From: Rhizobium sp. SL42
GTDB lineage: Bacteria; Pseudomonadota; Alphaproteobacteria; Rhizobiales; Rhizobiaceae
DNA: 64,000 nucleotides
Reading direction: 5' to 3'
Assembly (NCBI RefSeq): GCF_021729845.1
Contig: NZ_CP063397.1
Span: forward strand, 1,502,001 to 1,566,000
In this document: positions 54,705 through 64,000 of the stretch, one piece after another
Position numbering within the stretch: position 1 is the first letter of the stretch
Layout: each line of letters starts with the position of its first letter
Program-made: the position numbers and the translations under genes
The notes under the pieces: generated by a model
The model's input: the letters and a program-made list of their open reading frames with translations, nothing else
Databases searched by the model: none
What the model was told of the DNA's origin: nothing

Positions 54705-56633
54705 ATGCTCCTTCGCCTTTGCGCCGCCTTGCTTCTCACTCTCTGGACGGCATGCGGCGCATGGGCCGAGGAGGTGATCCGCTCCTATCACGCCGATATC
54801 GCGGTTTCCGCCGACGCTAGCCTCGAGGTGACGGAGACGATCACCGTCAATGCCGAGGGCATCGACATCAAGCGCGGCATCTTCCGCGACTTTCCGCTCT
54901 ATTACACCAATGAACGCGGCAAGCGCCGTGAGGTCGCGTTCGATCTGACCTCGGTGGAGCGCGACGGCGAGCCGGAGCCTTTTCACACCGAGAGCATCGA
55001 CGGAGGCATCCGCATCTATGCAGGATCCGCCGATGTGACGCTCGACCCGGGCGAGCACACCTATGTCTTCACCTACACCACAGCCCGGCAGATCCGCTAT
55101 TTCGACGATCATGACGAACTCTACTGGAATGTCACCGGCAATGGCTGGCTGTTCCCGATCGAGGAGGCGAGCGCCAGCGTCACCCTGCCGGGCGATATCC
55201 AACCGACCAGGACCGCCGTCTACACTGGTGCTGTCGGCTCCACCGACAGCAATGCCCGCGTCGTTCCCGGCAGCGGTGGTCTGGAATTTGAAACCACTGC
55301 GCCGCTTGGCGCGCGGGAGGGCCTGACCATCGTGCTCGCCATGCCCAAGGGCACGGTGGCCGCGCCCGAGCCGGAAACGGGCCTCTGGTGGTATCTGCGC
55401 GACAATTTCGCCGATATCTTTTCCATCGGCGGCCTGATCCTTGTGCTGGGCTACTACCTGCGGTCCTGGATGGCGGTCGGCCGCGACCCTGCCAAGGGCG
55501 TCGTCGTGCCGCGCTGGGATGCGCCGGACGGCATCTCTCCGGCTCTGGTCAACTATGTCGACAACAAGGGCTTTTCCAACGGTGGCTGGACGGCCCTGTC
55601 CGCGTCGGCCCTAGATCTCGCCGTCAAGGGCTACATCACGCTGGATGACCTGGAAAATTCCATCACGCTGACGCGCACGGACAAACCGGCCAGGGAGAAG
55701 TTGCCTTCTGGACAGGAGACACTGCTGTCAGCCGTTGGGTCGAAGGGCGACACGCTGACCATAGACAAGGCCAATGGCAAACGTGTTCAACAGGTCGGCA
55801 ACAGTTTCCGCTCGGCGATCGAGAAGGAACATCGCGGCAAATACTACCGCGGCAATACTGGCTATATCGCCGGCGGCATCGCCATCAGCGTCGCCATCCT
55901 CTTCCTGTTGCTGATGTTCGGCGACCTGCAGGAAGACACCGTGGCCCTGATGATCGTGCCGACTTTCTTTTCCGTCTTCTTCGGCATTTTCTCGGTTGGC
56001 ATCGGCAAGGGACTGCGGCGCGGGGCGCCTCTGCTCACCCGCATCGTCTCGATTGTCATCGGCGCTTTTGTCGGCTTTGTCGGCCTGTCGATCTTCGGCA
56101 CGATCGTGATGTCGATCCTGCTCGATCTGTCGCATAGCGGCCAACTGCATGTGATCATCGCCATTGGCGGCATCATTCTCGCCAACTTCCTGTTCTTCTT
56201 CCTGATGGATGCGCCAACCCCGCTTGGACGCAAGCTGATGGACGGCATTGAAGGTCTTCGCATTTACATGACACTGGCCGAGAAGGACCGGATGAACATG
56301 GCGGGTGCCCCGACCATGTCGCCGTCGCATTTCGAAACGCTTCTGCCTTATGCCGTCGCGCTCGGCGTCGAAAAACCCTGGTCGGCAACGTTCGAAACCT
56401 GGCTGGCCGCGGCCCGGGCCGAGGCCGAACCCTATCAGCCGATGTGGTATCACGGCCGCAATCGCGGCACGTTCGGCGACCGCATCGGTGGCTTCTCGTC
56501 GTCGATGGCAACGACGATCGCCTCGACCATTCCGGCCCCACCGCCGAGTTCCTCGTCCTCGTCGACATCCGGCTTTTCCTCCGGCGGATCTTCCGGCGGC
56601 GGCGGAGGCGGCGGCGGTGGCGGGGGATGGTAG
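54705..56633 (+). CDS. DUF2207 membrane protein with Gly-rich tail
   Basis: The 642-residue protein has a signal peptide ([21 protein letters not shown]), an extracytoplasmic beta-rich DUF2207 domain (residues 20-225, with [20 protein letters not shown] and the YWNVTGNGW motif), and a membrane helix near residue 235. A second helical domain with two further membrane helices follows. The end is Ser-rich and then [12 protein letters not shown]. This is the normal architecture of the family that pairs with LemA. It overlaps neither neighbour, but starts only 5 bp after aroA, so it is translated in the same transcript. Confidence 0.9.
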   Translation: MLLRLCAALLLTLWTACGAWAEEVIRSYHADIAVSADASLEVTETITVNAEGIDIKRGIFRDFPLYYTNERGKRREVAFDLTSVERDGEPEPFHTESIDGGIRIYAGSADVTLDPGEHTYVFTYTTARQIRYFDDHDELYWNVTGNGWLFPIEEASASVTLPGDIQPTRTAVYTGAVGSTDSNARVVPGSGGLEFETTAPLGAREGLTIVLAMPKGTVAAPEPETGLWWYLRDNFADIFSIGGLILVLGYYLRSWMAVGRDPAKGVVVPRWDAPDGISPALVNYVDNKGFSNGGWTALSASALDLAVKGYITLDDLENSITLTRTDKPAREKLPSGQETLLSAVGSKGDTLTIDKANGKRVQQVGNSFRSAIEKEHRGKYYRGNTGYIAGGIAISVAILFLLLMFGDLQEDTVALMIVPTFFSVFFGIFSVGIGKGLRRGAPLLTRIVSIVIGAFVGFVGLSIFGTIVMSILLDLSHSGQLHVIIAIGGIILANFLFFFLMDAPTPLGRKLMDGIEGLRIYMTLAEKDRMNMAGAPTMSPSHFETLLPYAVALGVEKPWSATFETWLAAARAEAEPYQPMWYHGRNRGTFGDRIGGFSSSMATTIASTIPAPPPSSSSSSTSGFSSGGSSGGGGGGGGGGGW

Positions 56634-56730
56634 AGCCAACGACTATTTTCGGCGATTGCATGGATGACTTTTTCCGCGCGGCTTGCTAAGTCCCCCGCAG
56701 CCCTATGCAACAAGCGAAAAAGTCAGTCTG

Positions 56731-59070
56731 ATGCCCGATTTACTGCTCGAACTCCGCTCTGAGGAAATCCCCGCCCGCATGCAGCGCAAGGCTGCTGGCG
56801 ATCTGAAGAAGGCGGTCACCGATGCGCTGGTCGATGCCGGTCTGACCTACGAAGGTGCGCGCGAATACTGGACGCCGCGACGCCTGACGCTCGACATTCG
56901 CGGCCTGACTGCGCGTTCCGCCGATATTCGCGAAGAGAAGAAGGGCCCGAGCGTTTCGGCGCCGCAAGGCGCAATCGATGGCTTCCTGCGCGGCGCGGGT
57001 CTGGCCTCGATCGACCAGGCGGCGATCAAAACCGATCCGAAGAAGGGCGACTTCTACGTCGCCTATATCGACAAGCCCGGCCGCGCGGCGGAAGAGATCA
57101 TTGCCGACGTGATGCCCGGCATCATCCGTTCCTTTTCCTGGCCGACCTCGATGCGCTCCGGCTATGCCTCCATGCCCAAGGGTTCCACCTATGGCGGCGT
57201 CGAGGGCAAGGGCATGGAAAGCCTGCGCTGGGTCCGTCCGCTGCAGTCGATCATCTGCACCTTCGGCCCCGAGCATGACGAAGTGCAGGTCATCCCCTTC
57301 GAGATCGACGGCATCGTGGCGTCCAACATCACCTATGGCCACCGCTTCCATGCGCCGCACGCCATCACCGTCCGCCGCTTCGACGACTATGTCACCAGCC
57401 TCGAGCGCGCCAAGGTCATCCTCGATGCCGATCGCCGCAAGGACATGATCCTGCACGACGCCCGCGACATCGCCTTTGCCAATGGCCTCGACCTGGTTGA
57501 GGACGAAGGCCTGCTGGAAGAAGTCTCCGGCCTGGTCGAATGGCCGCAGGTCCTGCTCGGCACCTTCGAGGAAGACTATCTGTCGATCCCGGCCGAAATC
57601 ATCCGCCTGACCATCAAGACCAACCAGAAGTGCTTCGTCGTGCGGCCGCAAGGCGAGGCCGACAAGCTGTCGAACCATTTCATCCTGATCTCCAACATTG
57701 CCGCCACCGATGGCGGCAAGGAGATCGTTCACGGCAACGGCAAGGTCGTGCGTGCCCGTCTCTCCGACGCCCTGCATTTCTGGAAGCGCGACCAGGGCGA
57801 CCTTCCGGATCTCGGGACGTTGAAGGCCTCGGCCGCCAAATTCGACCTCGATCTTCAAAAGCCGCTCGACCAGCGCATGGCCAAGCTCGACGCGCTCAAC
57901 GTCACCTTCCACGCCAAACTCGGCACGCAGGGCGAACGTGTGGCGCGCATTCGCGAACTCGCCAAGGTACTCGCCCCGATCGTCGGTGCCGATCCGATTC
58001 TCGTCGACCGCGCCGTGGTGCTGGCCAAGGCTGACCTGCGCACCGAAGCCGTCGGCGAATTCCCCGAACTCCAAGGCGCAATGGGCCGCAAATATGCTCT
58101 CCTGCAGGGGGAGGACGCCTCGGTCGCCGCCGCAATCGAGGACCACTGGAAGCCGAACGGCCCCTCCGACCGCTTGCCGGCCGACAAGGTTGGGTTGACG
58201 GTCGCGCTCGCCGACAAGCTCGATACGCTCGTCGGCTTCTGGGCGATTGATGAGAAGCCGACGGGGTCGAAGGATCCTTACGCGCTAAGGCGTGCGGCGC
58301 TGGGTATGGTAAGGGTCATTCTGGAAAAGGGGATACGACTTCCGCTGCTCGGTGTTCTCGTTTCTCAGGCGATCAACCTAGCGCGCTTGTTCGCCCGGGA
58401 GCACATGGCACAACTAGCGGGGAGTCTTGCTGAAGCCGAGCGTCTTTCTGGTCGACCTGATCTACTCGTCAAGTTTTTGCCTGACCTTATGCGTTCAGTT
58501 CCGGAGGACTACGACGTTGGGTTCTCACGAGAGGTGCTTGCCAAGCTTCCATCTGACCTCCTCTCCTTCTTCCACGACCGCCTTAAAGTCTACCTCCGCG
58601 ACCAGGGCGCCCGCCATGACATCATCGATGCCGTTCTGACGCCGGAAACCGACGACCTGCTGATGGTTGCGCGTCGCGCCGAAGCACTGACCGCCTTCAT
58701 CACCTCGGAAGACGGCCTCAACCTCCTCGCCGGCACCAAGCGCGCCACCCAGTTGCTGGCCGCCGAAGAGAAGAAGGGCACCGTCGTCGCCGATGGCGTC
58801 TCCGCAGACCTGCTCAAGCTCGACGCTGAAAAGGCGCTCTACGCCGCAGTCACCGAGGCGACCAAGGCTGCCGCCGAGGCGGTCTCGAAGGAAGACTTCC
58901 GTGCTGCGATGCAGGCCCTCTCGACACTGCGTGCCCCGGTCGACAAGTTCTTCGAGGACGTCCTGGTCAACGACGAGGATGCCGCCATCCGCGCCAACCG
59001 TTTGGCCCTCCTGAAGGCGATCCGCGAGGCGACGGGCACCGTCGCTGACTTCTCGAAGATCACCGGCTGA
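56731..59070 (+). CDS. glyS: glycyl-tRNA synthetase beta subunit
   Basis: The beta subunit contributes tRNA binding. [20 protein letters not shown] and [15 protein letters not shown] begin the protein; VKAL-type segments and [24 protein letters not shown] text (here [18 protein letters not shown]) mark the HD-like core, with [20 protein letters not shown] in the C-terminal part. I start at MPDLLLEL (56731), giving 779 residues, longer than the roughly 700 I recall for most GlyS. The surplus seems to sit in residues about 510-612, encoded by 58261-58566, where codon use changes abruptly. Confidence 0.95.
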   Translation: MPDLLLELRSEEIPARMQRKAAGDLKKAVTDALVDAGLTYEGAREYWTPRRLTLDIRGLTARSADIREEKKGPSVSAPQGAIDGFLRGAGLASIDQAAIKTDPKKGDFYVAYIDKPGRAAEEIIADVMPGIIRSFSWPTSMRSGYASMPKGSTYGGVEGKGMESLRWVRPLQSIICTFGPEHDEVQVIPFEIDGIVASNITYGHRFHAPHAITVRRFDDYVTSLERAKVILDADRRKDMILHDARDIAFANGLDLVEDEGLLEEVSGLVEWPQVLLGTFEEDYLSIPAEIIRLTIKTNQKCFVVRPQGEADKLSNHFILISNIAATDGGKEIVHGNGKVVRARLSDALHFWKRDQGDLPDLGTLKASAAKFDLDLQKPLDQRMAKLDALNVTFHAKLGTQGERVARIRELAKVLAPIVGADPILVDRAVVLAKADLRTEAVGEFPELQGAMGRKYALLQGEDASVAAAIEDHWKPNGPSDRLPADKVGLTVALADKLDTLVGFWAIDEKPTGSKDPYALRRAALGMVRVILEKGIRLPLLGVLVSQAINLARLFAREHMAQLAGSLAEAERLSGRPDLLVKFLPDLMRSVPEDYDVGFSREVLAKLPSDLLSFFHDRLKVYLRDQGARHDIIDAVLTPETDDLLMVARRAEALTAFITSEDGLNLLAGTKRATQLLAAEEKKGTVVADGVSADLLKLDAEKALYAAVTEATKAAAEAVSKEDFRAAMQALSTLRAPVDKFFEDVLVNDEDAAIRANRLALLKAIREATGTVADFSKITG

Positions 59071-59074
59071 TCCC

Positions 59075-59099
59075 AAGCCCCGCTCCGGCGGGGCTTTTT
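59075..59099 (+). terminator. intrinsic terminator after glyS
   Basis: A perfect 8-bp stem (AGCCCCGC/GCGGGGCT) with loop TCCG runs into TTTTT, 5 bp after the glyS stop. It closes the glyQ-glyS gene string. Confidence 0.93.
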
Positions 59100-59161
59100 G
59101 TATCTGCTCATCCCCTGTAGTATAATCCGGCAACACCAGTCCTTTGCGCATAGGAGCATGG

Positions 59162-59404
59162 ATGAACAAGTCGGTTCAGATCATATTGGGCGAGCCCCTG
59201 GAAAGCTTCGTTGACGCGCAGGTCGAGAGCGGCCAATTCGGCTCTGCCCAGGAGGTCGTCGAGGCGGGGCTGCGGCTGTTGAAGCAGGAGCAAGACAAGC
59301 TCGAATGGCTGAGACAGGCCTTGATCGAGGGTGAACACAGCGGCCCTGGCCGGTATGTAGATAAGGATGAGTTCATCGCGCGCATGCGCGAGCGTACACT
59401 GTGA
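59162..59404 (+). CDS. parD: ParD-family antitoxin
   Basis: The 80-residue protein has a ribbon-helix-helix N-terminus (MNKSVQIILGEPLESFVDAQ) followed by SAQEVVEAGLRLLKQEQ, the standard ParD dimerisation pattern, and a charged C-terminal arm that would wrap the toxin. I start at MNKSVQ (59162). It overlaps the toxin start by 4 bp (GTGA), typical of parDE pairs. The gene appears intact, unlike the toxin gene behind it. Confidence 0.9.
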   Translation: MNKSVQIILGEPLESFVDAQVESGQFGSAQEVVEAGLRLLKQEQDKLEWLRQALIEGEHSGPGRYVDKDEFIARMRERTL

Positions 59405-59696
59405 GCTCGTACAGCCTTCGCCCGTCGGCAGAGGCTGATCTCGAAGAGATCTGGGACTACACCGCCGAAATCTGGTCCGTGACACAGGCCGAGCACTATG
59501 TCTCTGACATCTTTGCGTCGATTAGCCATCTGGTCGCCAACCCACATCTGGGGCGGCCGGTTTCTGGCTACATTCAAACTATCGTAGATACAAAGTCGGG
59601 CACCACCTGATATTTTATGTGGTCGAGGTCGATTTGATTGATGTCATTCGTATAGTTCACGAAAAACGCGATATTGCCCGGCAACTCAACGAATAG
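59401..59696 (+). pseudogene. parE: ParE-family toxin gene with a one-base frameshift
   Basis: The first frame (GTG at 59401) reads MSSYSLRPSAEADLEEIWDY ... HLGRPVSGY, a good RelE/ParE N-terminal half, then ends early after 69 codons. The other frame, entered near 59568, continues perfectly as NYRRYKVGHHLIFYVVEVDL ... RIVHEKRDIARQL and stops at 59694-59696. That is the ParE C-terminal half. Inserting one A in GGCTACAT (as GGCATACAT) joins them to GRPVSGIHSNYRRYK. So the toxin gene has lost one base near 59568-59570. A sequencing error or ribosomal slippage cannot be excluded. Confidence 0.87.
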
Positions 59697-59701
59697 CATC
59701 T

Positions 59702-60202
59702 ATGCCCGCCAAAATCTTCATCAGCGCCTGCCTTCTCGGCCGCCCCGTCCGTTATGACGGCAAGGGCAAGCCGCTGCATCACCCGGCGATTGTCCGCTGG
59801 CAGGCGGAGGGAAGGCTGGTCGGCTTCTGCCCGGAACAGGCGGGTGGCTTGCCGACGCCGCGTCCCCCGGCGGAAATCGAGAACGGCATGAGTGGTGCCG
59901 ATGTGCTCGCCGGCCGCGCGCGGGTGCTGGAAGTCACCGGAGGCGACGTCACGGCCAAATTCATTGATGGTGGTGAAAAGGCCTTGGCCTTCGCCAAGGC
60001 GCAGGGCTGTCGCTTCGCCCTGCTGATCGACGGTAGCCCGTCCTGCGGTTCCGGTTTCATCTATGACGGCTCCTTCGCCGGCAGGCGCCATGTCGGAAAC
60101 GGCGTCACGGCGGCGCTGATGCAGTCGGCCGGCATCGAGGTCTATTCCGACCGTGAGATCGATGCGCTTGTCACCAGGATCGAGACTGTCTGGCGGACAT
60201 AG
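59702..60202 (+). CDS. DUF523 domain protein
   Basis: The 166-residue protein covers one DUF523 domain. It shows the conserved Cys in FISACLLGRPVRYDG, then FCPEQAGGLPTPRPPAEIE, and LLIDGSPSCGSGFIYDG with a second Cys pair position. The cysteines and the SPSCG loop suggest a catalytic or metal-binding site, and the domain is often seen as a free protein or fused to DUF1722, but its reaction is unknown to me. It starts 5 bp after the end of the broken parE gene and is probably older than the insertion of the toxin pair. Confidence 0.85.
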   Translation: MPAKIFISACLLGRPVRYDGKGKPLHHPAIVRWQAEGRLVGFCPEQAGGLPTPRPPAEIENGMSGADVLAGRARVLEVTGGDVTAKFIDGGEKALAFAKAQGCRFALLIDGSPSCGSGFIYDGSFAGRRHVGNGVTAALMQSAGIEVYSDREIDALVTRIETVWRT

Positions 60203-60227
60203 AAAAACCGCCGGATCGCTCCGGCGG
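60203..60227 (-). terminator. intrinsic terminator of the chemoreceptor gene
   Basis: A perfect 8-bp stem (CCGCCGGA/TCCGGCGG) with loop TCGC has AAAAA on its left, which is TTTTT on the minus strand. It lies 30 bp after the stop of the minus-strand chemoreceptor. Confidence 0.88.
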
Positions 60228-60256
60228 CTCGCAACTGTCGTCGAAATCTGGCGTGC

Positions 60257-62433
<2,177 letters not shown>

Positions 62434-62880
62434 TCACTTCAGGCGCAGGTCGAAACCGGCGGTATCGAGATCAAGCTTGCCATCTGCGGGCGGCGCCACG
62501 TTGACGGCTGCAGTGGTTGCCTCATGGTCGATCTGCCCGGCAGATGGCGCGTTGCCAGCAATCACCATCGAGCCATTGGTCGACCAGCCCTCTGCAGAGC
62601 TCATGATCACGACCGGCGAGCCGCCGAGCCAGCTTTCAATCCGCTTCAGCTTTTTCTCGCCGCCGACATCGAGGATTTCCGCGGTTTGCGAGCCGCTTGG
62701 GACGGTCGGAACCTGATAGGCGTGTTTGTCTTTCTTCACCTGCGGGGGCGGGCAGTTCGGGCAGGCGATCGCCGTGATGCTGTGCGCTTGCGTCGGCGTG
62801 CCGCTGATGACCTCGATCGATGAGGCGAAAGCGGGGCTCGTGCCTGCAAGCAACATGGCCGTCAAAAGAAACTTGCGCAT
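62434..62880 (-). CDS. small secreted protein of unknown function
   Basis: The 148-residue protein has a signal peptide (MRKFLLTAMLLAGTSPAFAS). A CPNCPPP segment near residue 40 provides two Cys that could form a disulphide or bind metal. The rest is a small beta-rich domain (HAYQVPTVPSGSQTAEILDV; RIESWLGGSPVVIMSSAEGW), with a Pro/Ala linker before the end. I recall similar Rhizobiaceae proteins annotated as hypothetical only. It is transcribed alone, between the chemoreceptor and purD. Confidence 0.72.
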   Translation of the reverse strand: MRKFLLTAMLLAGTSPAFASSIEVISGTPTQAHSITAIACPNCPPPQVKKDKHAYQVPTVPSGSQTAEILDVGGEKKLKRIESWLGGSPVVIMSSAEGWSTNGSMVIAGNAPSAGQIDHEATTAAVNVAPPADGKLDLDTAGFDLRLK

Positions 62881-63005
62881 CTCGTATTCCTCGGATTGTT
62901 CACGAGGACCCTAGCGCCGCTTTCTTTCGATCCGGTCAGAGGGAATGGTAAAATTTGAACGAATGCGCAATTTTCCGGCAGGTCACCCTGGATGTGCCTC
63001 TTCGC

Positions 63006-64000
63006 TCAGGCTTTTTCCCGCGCGATCGCCTGCCAGCCGATATCGCGGCGGCTGAAGCCATTGTCCCAGGAAACCGCATCGACCAGCGCATAGGCGGCAG
63101 CCTGTGCTTCCGCCACGGTCCGGCCCGTTGCAGTCGCGTTGAGAACCCGGCCGCCGGTGGCGACCAGCTGGCCGTCTTTCGATGCCGTACCGGCATGAAA
63201 CACCTTGGCGCCGTTCGTGGCTGCGGGAATGGCGGCGATCGGCGTGTTCTTGGCATAGCTGCCCGGATAGCCCTTGGAGGCTAGAACCACGGTGAGTGCC
63301 GGATCGTCGCTCCATTCGGCAGAAACCTGGTCGAGCGTGCCCATGGCTGAGGCATGCAGGATTGGCAAAAGATCGCTCTTCAGCCGCATCATCAGCACCT
63401 GGCATTCCGGGTCGCCGAAACGCACATTGTATTCGATCAGCTCCGGGCCTTTTGCCGTGATCATCAGGCCGGCGAAGAACACGCCGGAAAACGGCATGCC
63501 GAGTTCCGCCATGCCGCGCATGGTCGGCTCGATGATCTCCTTCATCGTCCGCTCGACCATGCCGGCTGTCATCACCGGGGCGGGCGAATAGGCGCCCATG
63601 CCGCCGGTGTTCGGGCCGGTATCGCCGTCGCCGACGCGCTTGTGGTCCTGGGCGGTGGCAAGCGGCAAAAGCGTCTTGCCATCGGACAGGCAGAAGAAGC
63701 TCGCTTCCTCGCCGTCGAGATAGGCTTCGACCACGACTTCCGCGCCGGCCGCGCCGAACGCGCCTTCAAAGCAGTCGTCGATGGCAGCAAGTGCCTCCTC
63801 GACGGTCATCGCGACCGTCACGCCCTTGCCGGCGGCCAGGCCATCGGCCTTGATCACGATCGGCGCGCCCTGTTCGCGCACATAGGCCTTGGCCTTCGGC
63901 GCATTGTTGAAGCGCTGATAGGCGCCGGTCGGGATGTTGAAGCGGGCGCAGATATCCTTGGTGAAACCCTTGGAGCCCTCCAGCTGGGCGGCGGCGGCCG
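63006..64000 (-). CDS. purD: phosphoribosylamine-glycine ligase, 5' end outside window
   Basis: PurD makes glycinamide ribonucleotide in purine synthesis. ATP-grasp motifs are visible: [57 protein letters not shown] and [20 protein letters not shown] with metal-binding residues. The frame is still open at base 64000 ([14 protein letters not shown]), so the first roughly 90 residues lie outside. The visible C-terminus ends [12 protein letters not shown], as in other PurD proteins. Confidence 0.97.
   Translation of the reverse strand, partial: AAAAQLEGSKGFTKDICARFNIPTGAYQRFNNAPKAKAYVREQGAPIVIKADGLAAGKGVTVAMTVEEALAAIDDCFEGAFGAAGAEVVVEAYLDGEEASFFCLSDGKTLLPLATAQDHKRVGDGDTGPNTGGMGAYSPAPVMTAGMVERTMKEIIEPTMRGMAELGMPFSGVFFAGLMITAKGPELIEYNVRFGDPECQVLMMRLKSDLLPILHASAMGTLDQVSAEWSDDPALTVVLASKGYPGSYAKNTPIAAIPAATNGAKVFHAGTASKDGQLVATGGRVLNATATGRTVAEAQAAAYALVDAVSWDNGFSRRDIGWQAIAREKA

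Noticed and set aside
58261..58566. Intein or group II intron inside glyS
   Set aside because: The segment is too short, has no splice-junction Cys/Ser or intron structure, and keeps GlyS sequence at its edges.

Overview
This 64 kb window looks like chromosomal backbone of an alphaproteobacterium of the family Rhizobiaceae (Rhizobium/Agrobacterium type). The reasons are the high GC with strong C/G third-position bias, an F0-only ATP synthase operon (atpI-atpB-atpE-b'-b) without the F1 genes, the lipid A/KDO string DUF4170-waaA-HAD-lpxK next to DUF2093 and mutL, the rluB-rsmD pair with a huge RGD-rich RluB tail, the split glycyl-tRNA synthetase (glyQ, glyS), and HWE kinase, LuxR and LysR regulators of rhizobial style. 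The family-level assignment is from recalled gene order and protein sequences, not from a search.

Layout. 1-4.5 kb: a DapA-family paralogue with a degenerate active site (cut by the window start), a small conserved protein and ileS. 4.6-10 kb: a lipoprotein, a GNAT acetyltransferase, tadA (minus), rluB-like gene, rsmD and a patatin-like phospholipase. 10-20 kb: a KefB/C-type antiporter (minus), pmbA, a CysQ/inositol-phosphatase family gene, DUF4170, waaA, a HAD phosphatase, lpxK, DUF2093 (minus) and mutL (minus). 20-23.4 kb: a PAS-REC-REC protein and a GGDEF/EAL protein, probably both signalling. 23.4-28 kb: a methylamine-type catabolic cassette made of a LysR regulator, a divergent MttB-family methyltransferase and an old-yellow-enzyme-type demethylase, with a dyad of LysR-box form at the lysR start. 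28-31 kb: PRC-barrel protein, SMP-30 lactonase family protein, LuxR regulator. 31-37 kb: a structured leader with a 14-codon ORF, then mrp/apbC, corA, kup and a SleB-type cell-wall hydrolase. 37.4-40.1 kb: the F0 ATP synthase operon, closed by a good terminator. 40-47.4 kb (mostly minus): rnhB, a radical SAM protein, a small glycosyltransferase (plus), then the TPR-ispE-moaB operon and a polyprenyl diphosphate synthase. 47.4-50.4 kb: DUF2007, two methyltransferases, an S49 peptidase and a small membrane protein. 50.5-59.1 kb: HWE histidine kinase, glyQ, lemA, aroA, DUF2207 and glyS. 59.1-59.7 kb: a parDE toxin-antitoxin pair whose toxin is frameshifted. 59.7-64 kb: DUF523, a Cache-domain chemoreceptor, a secreted protein and purD (cut by the window end).

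Most of the window is housekeeping. The best leads are: a DapA-like protein whose Schiff-base lysine position is alanine; internal segments of ileS and glyS with codon use unlike their flanks and probable extra protein sequence; a single-base frameshift in parE beside an intact parD; a Cys-Cys leader ORF embedded in a hairpin upstream of an Mrp that lacks the CxxC iron-sulphur ligands; an AroA with Phe at the Pro101 position placed between lemA and its usual DUF2207 partner; and an HWE kinase whose conserved N-terminus starts upstream of any ATG, GTG or TTG codon. I saw no IS element, CRISPR array, tRNA, rRNA or prophage.
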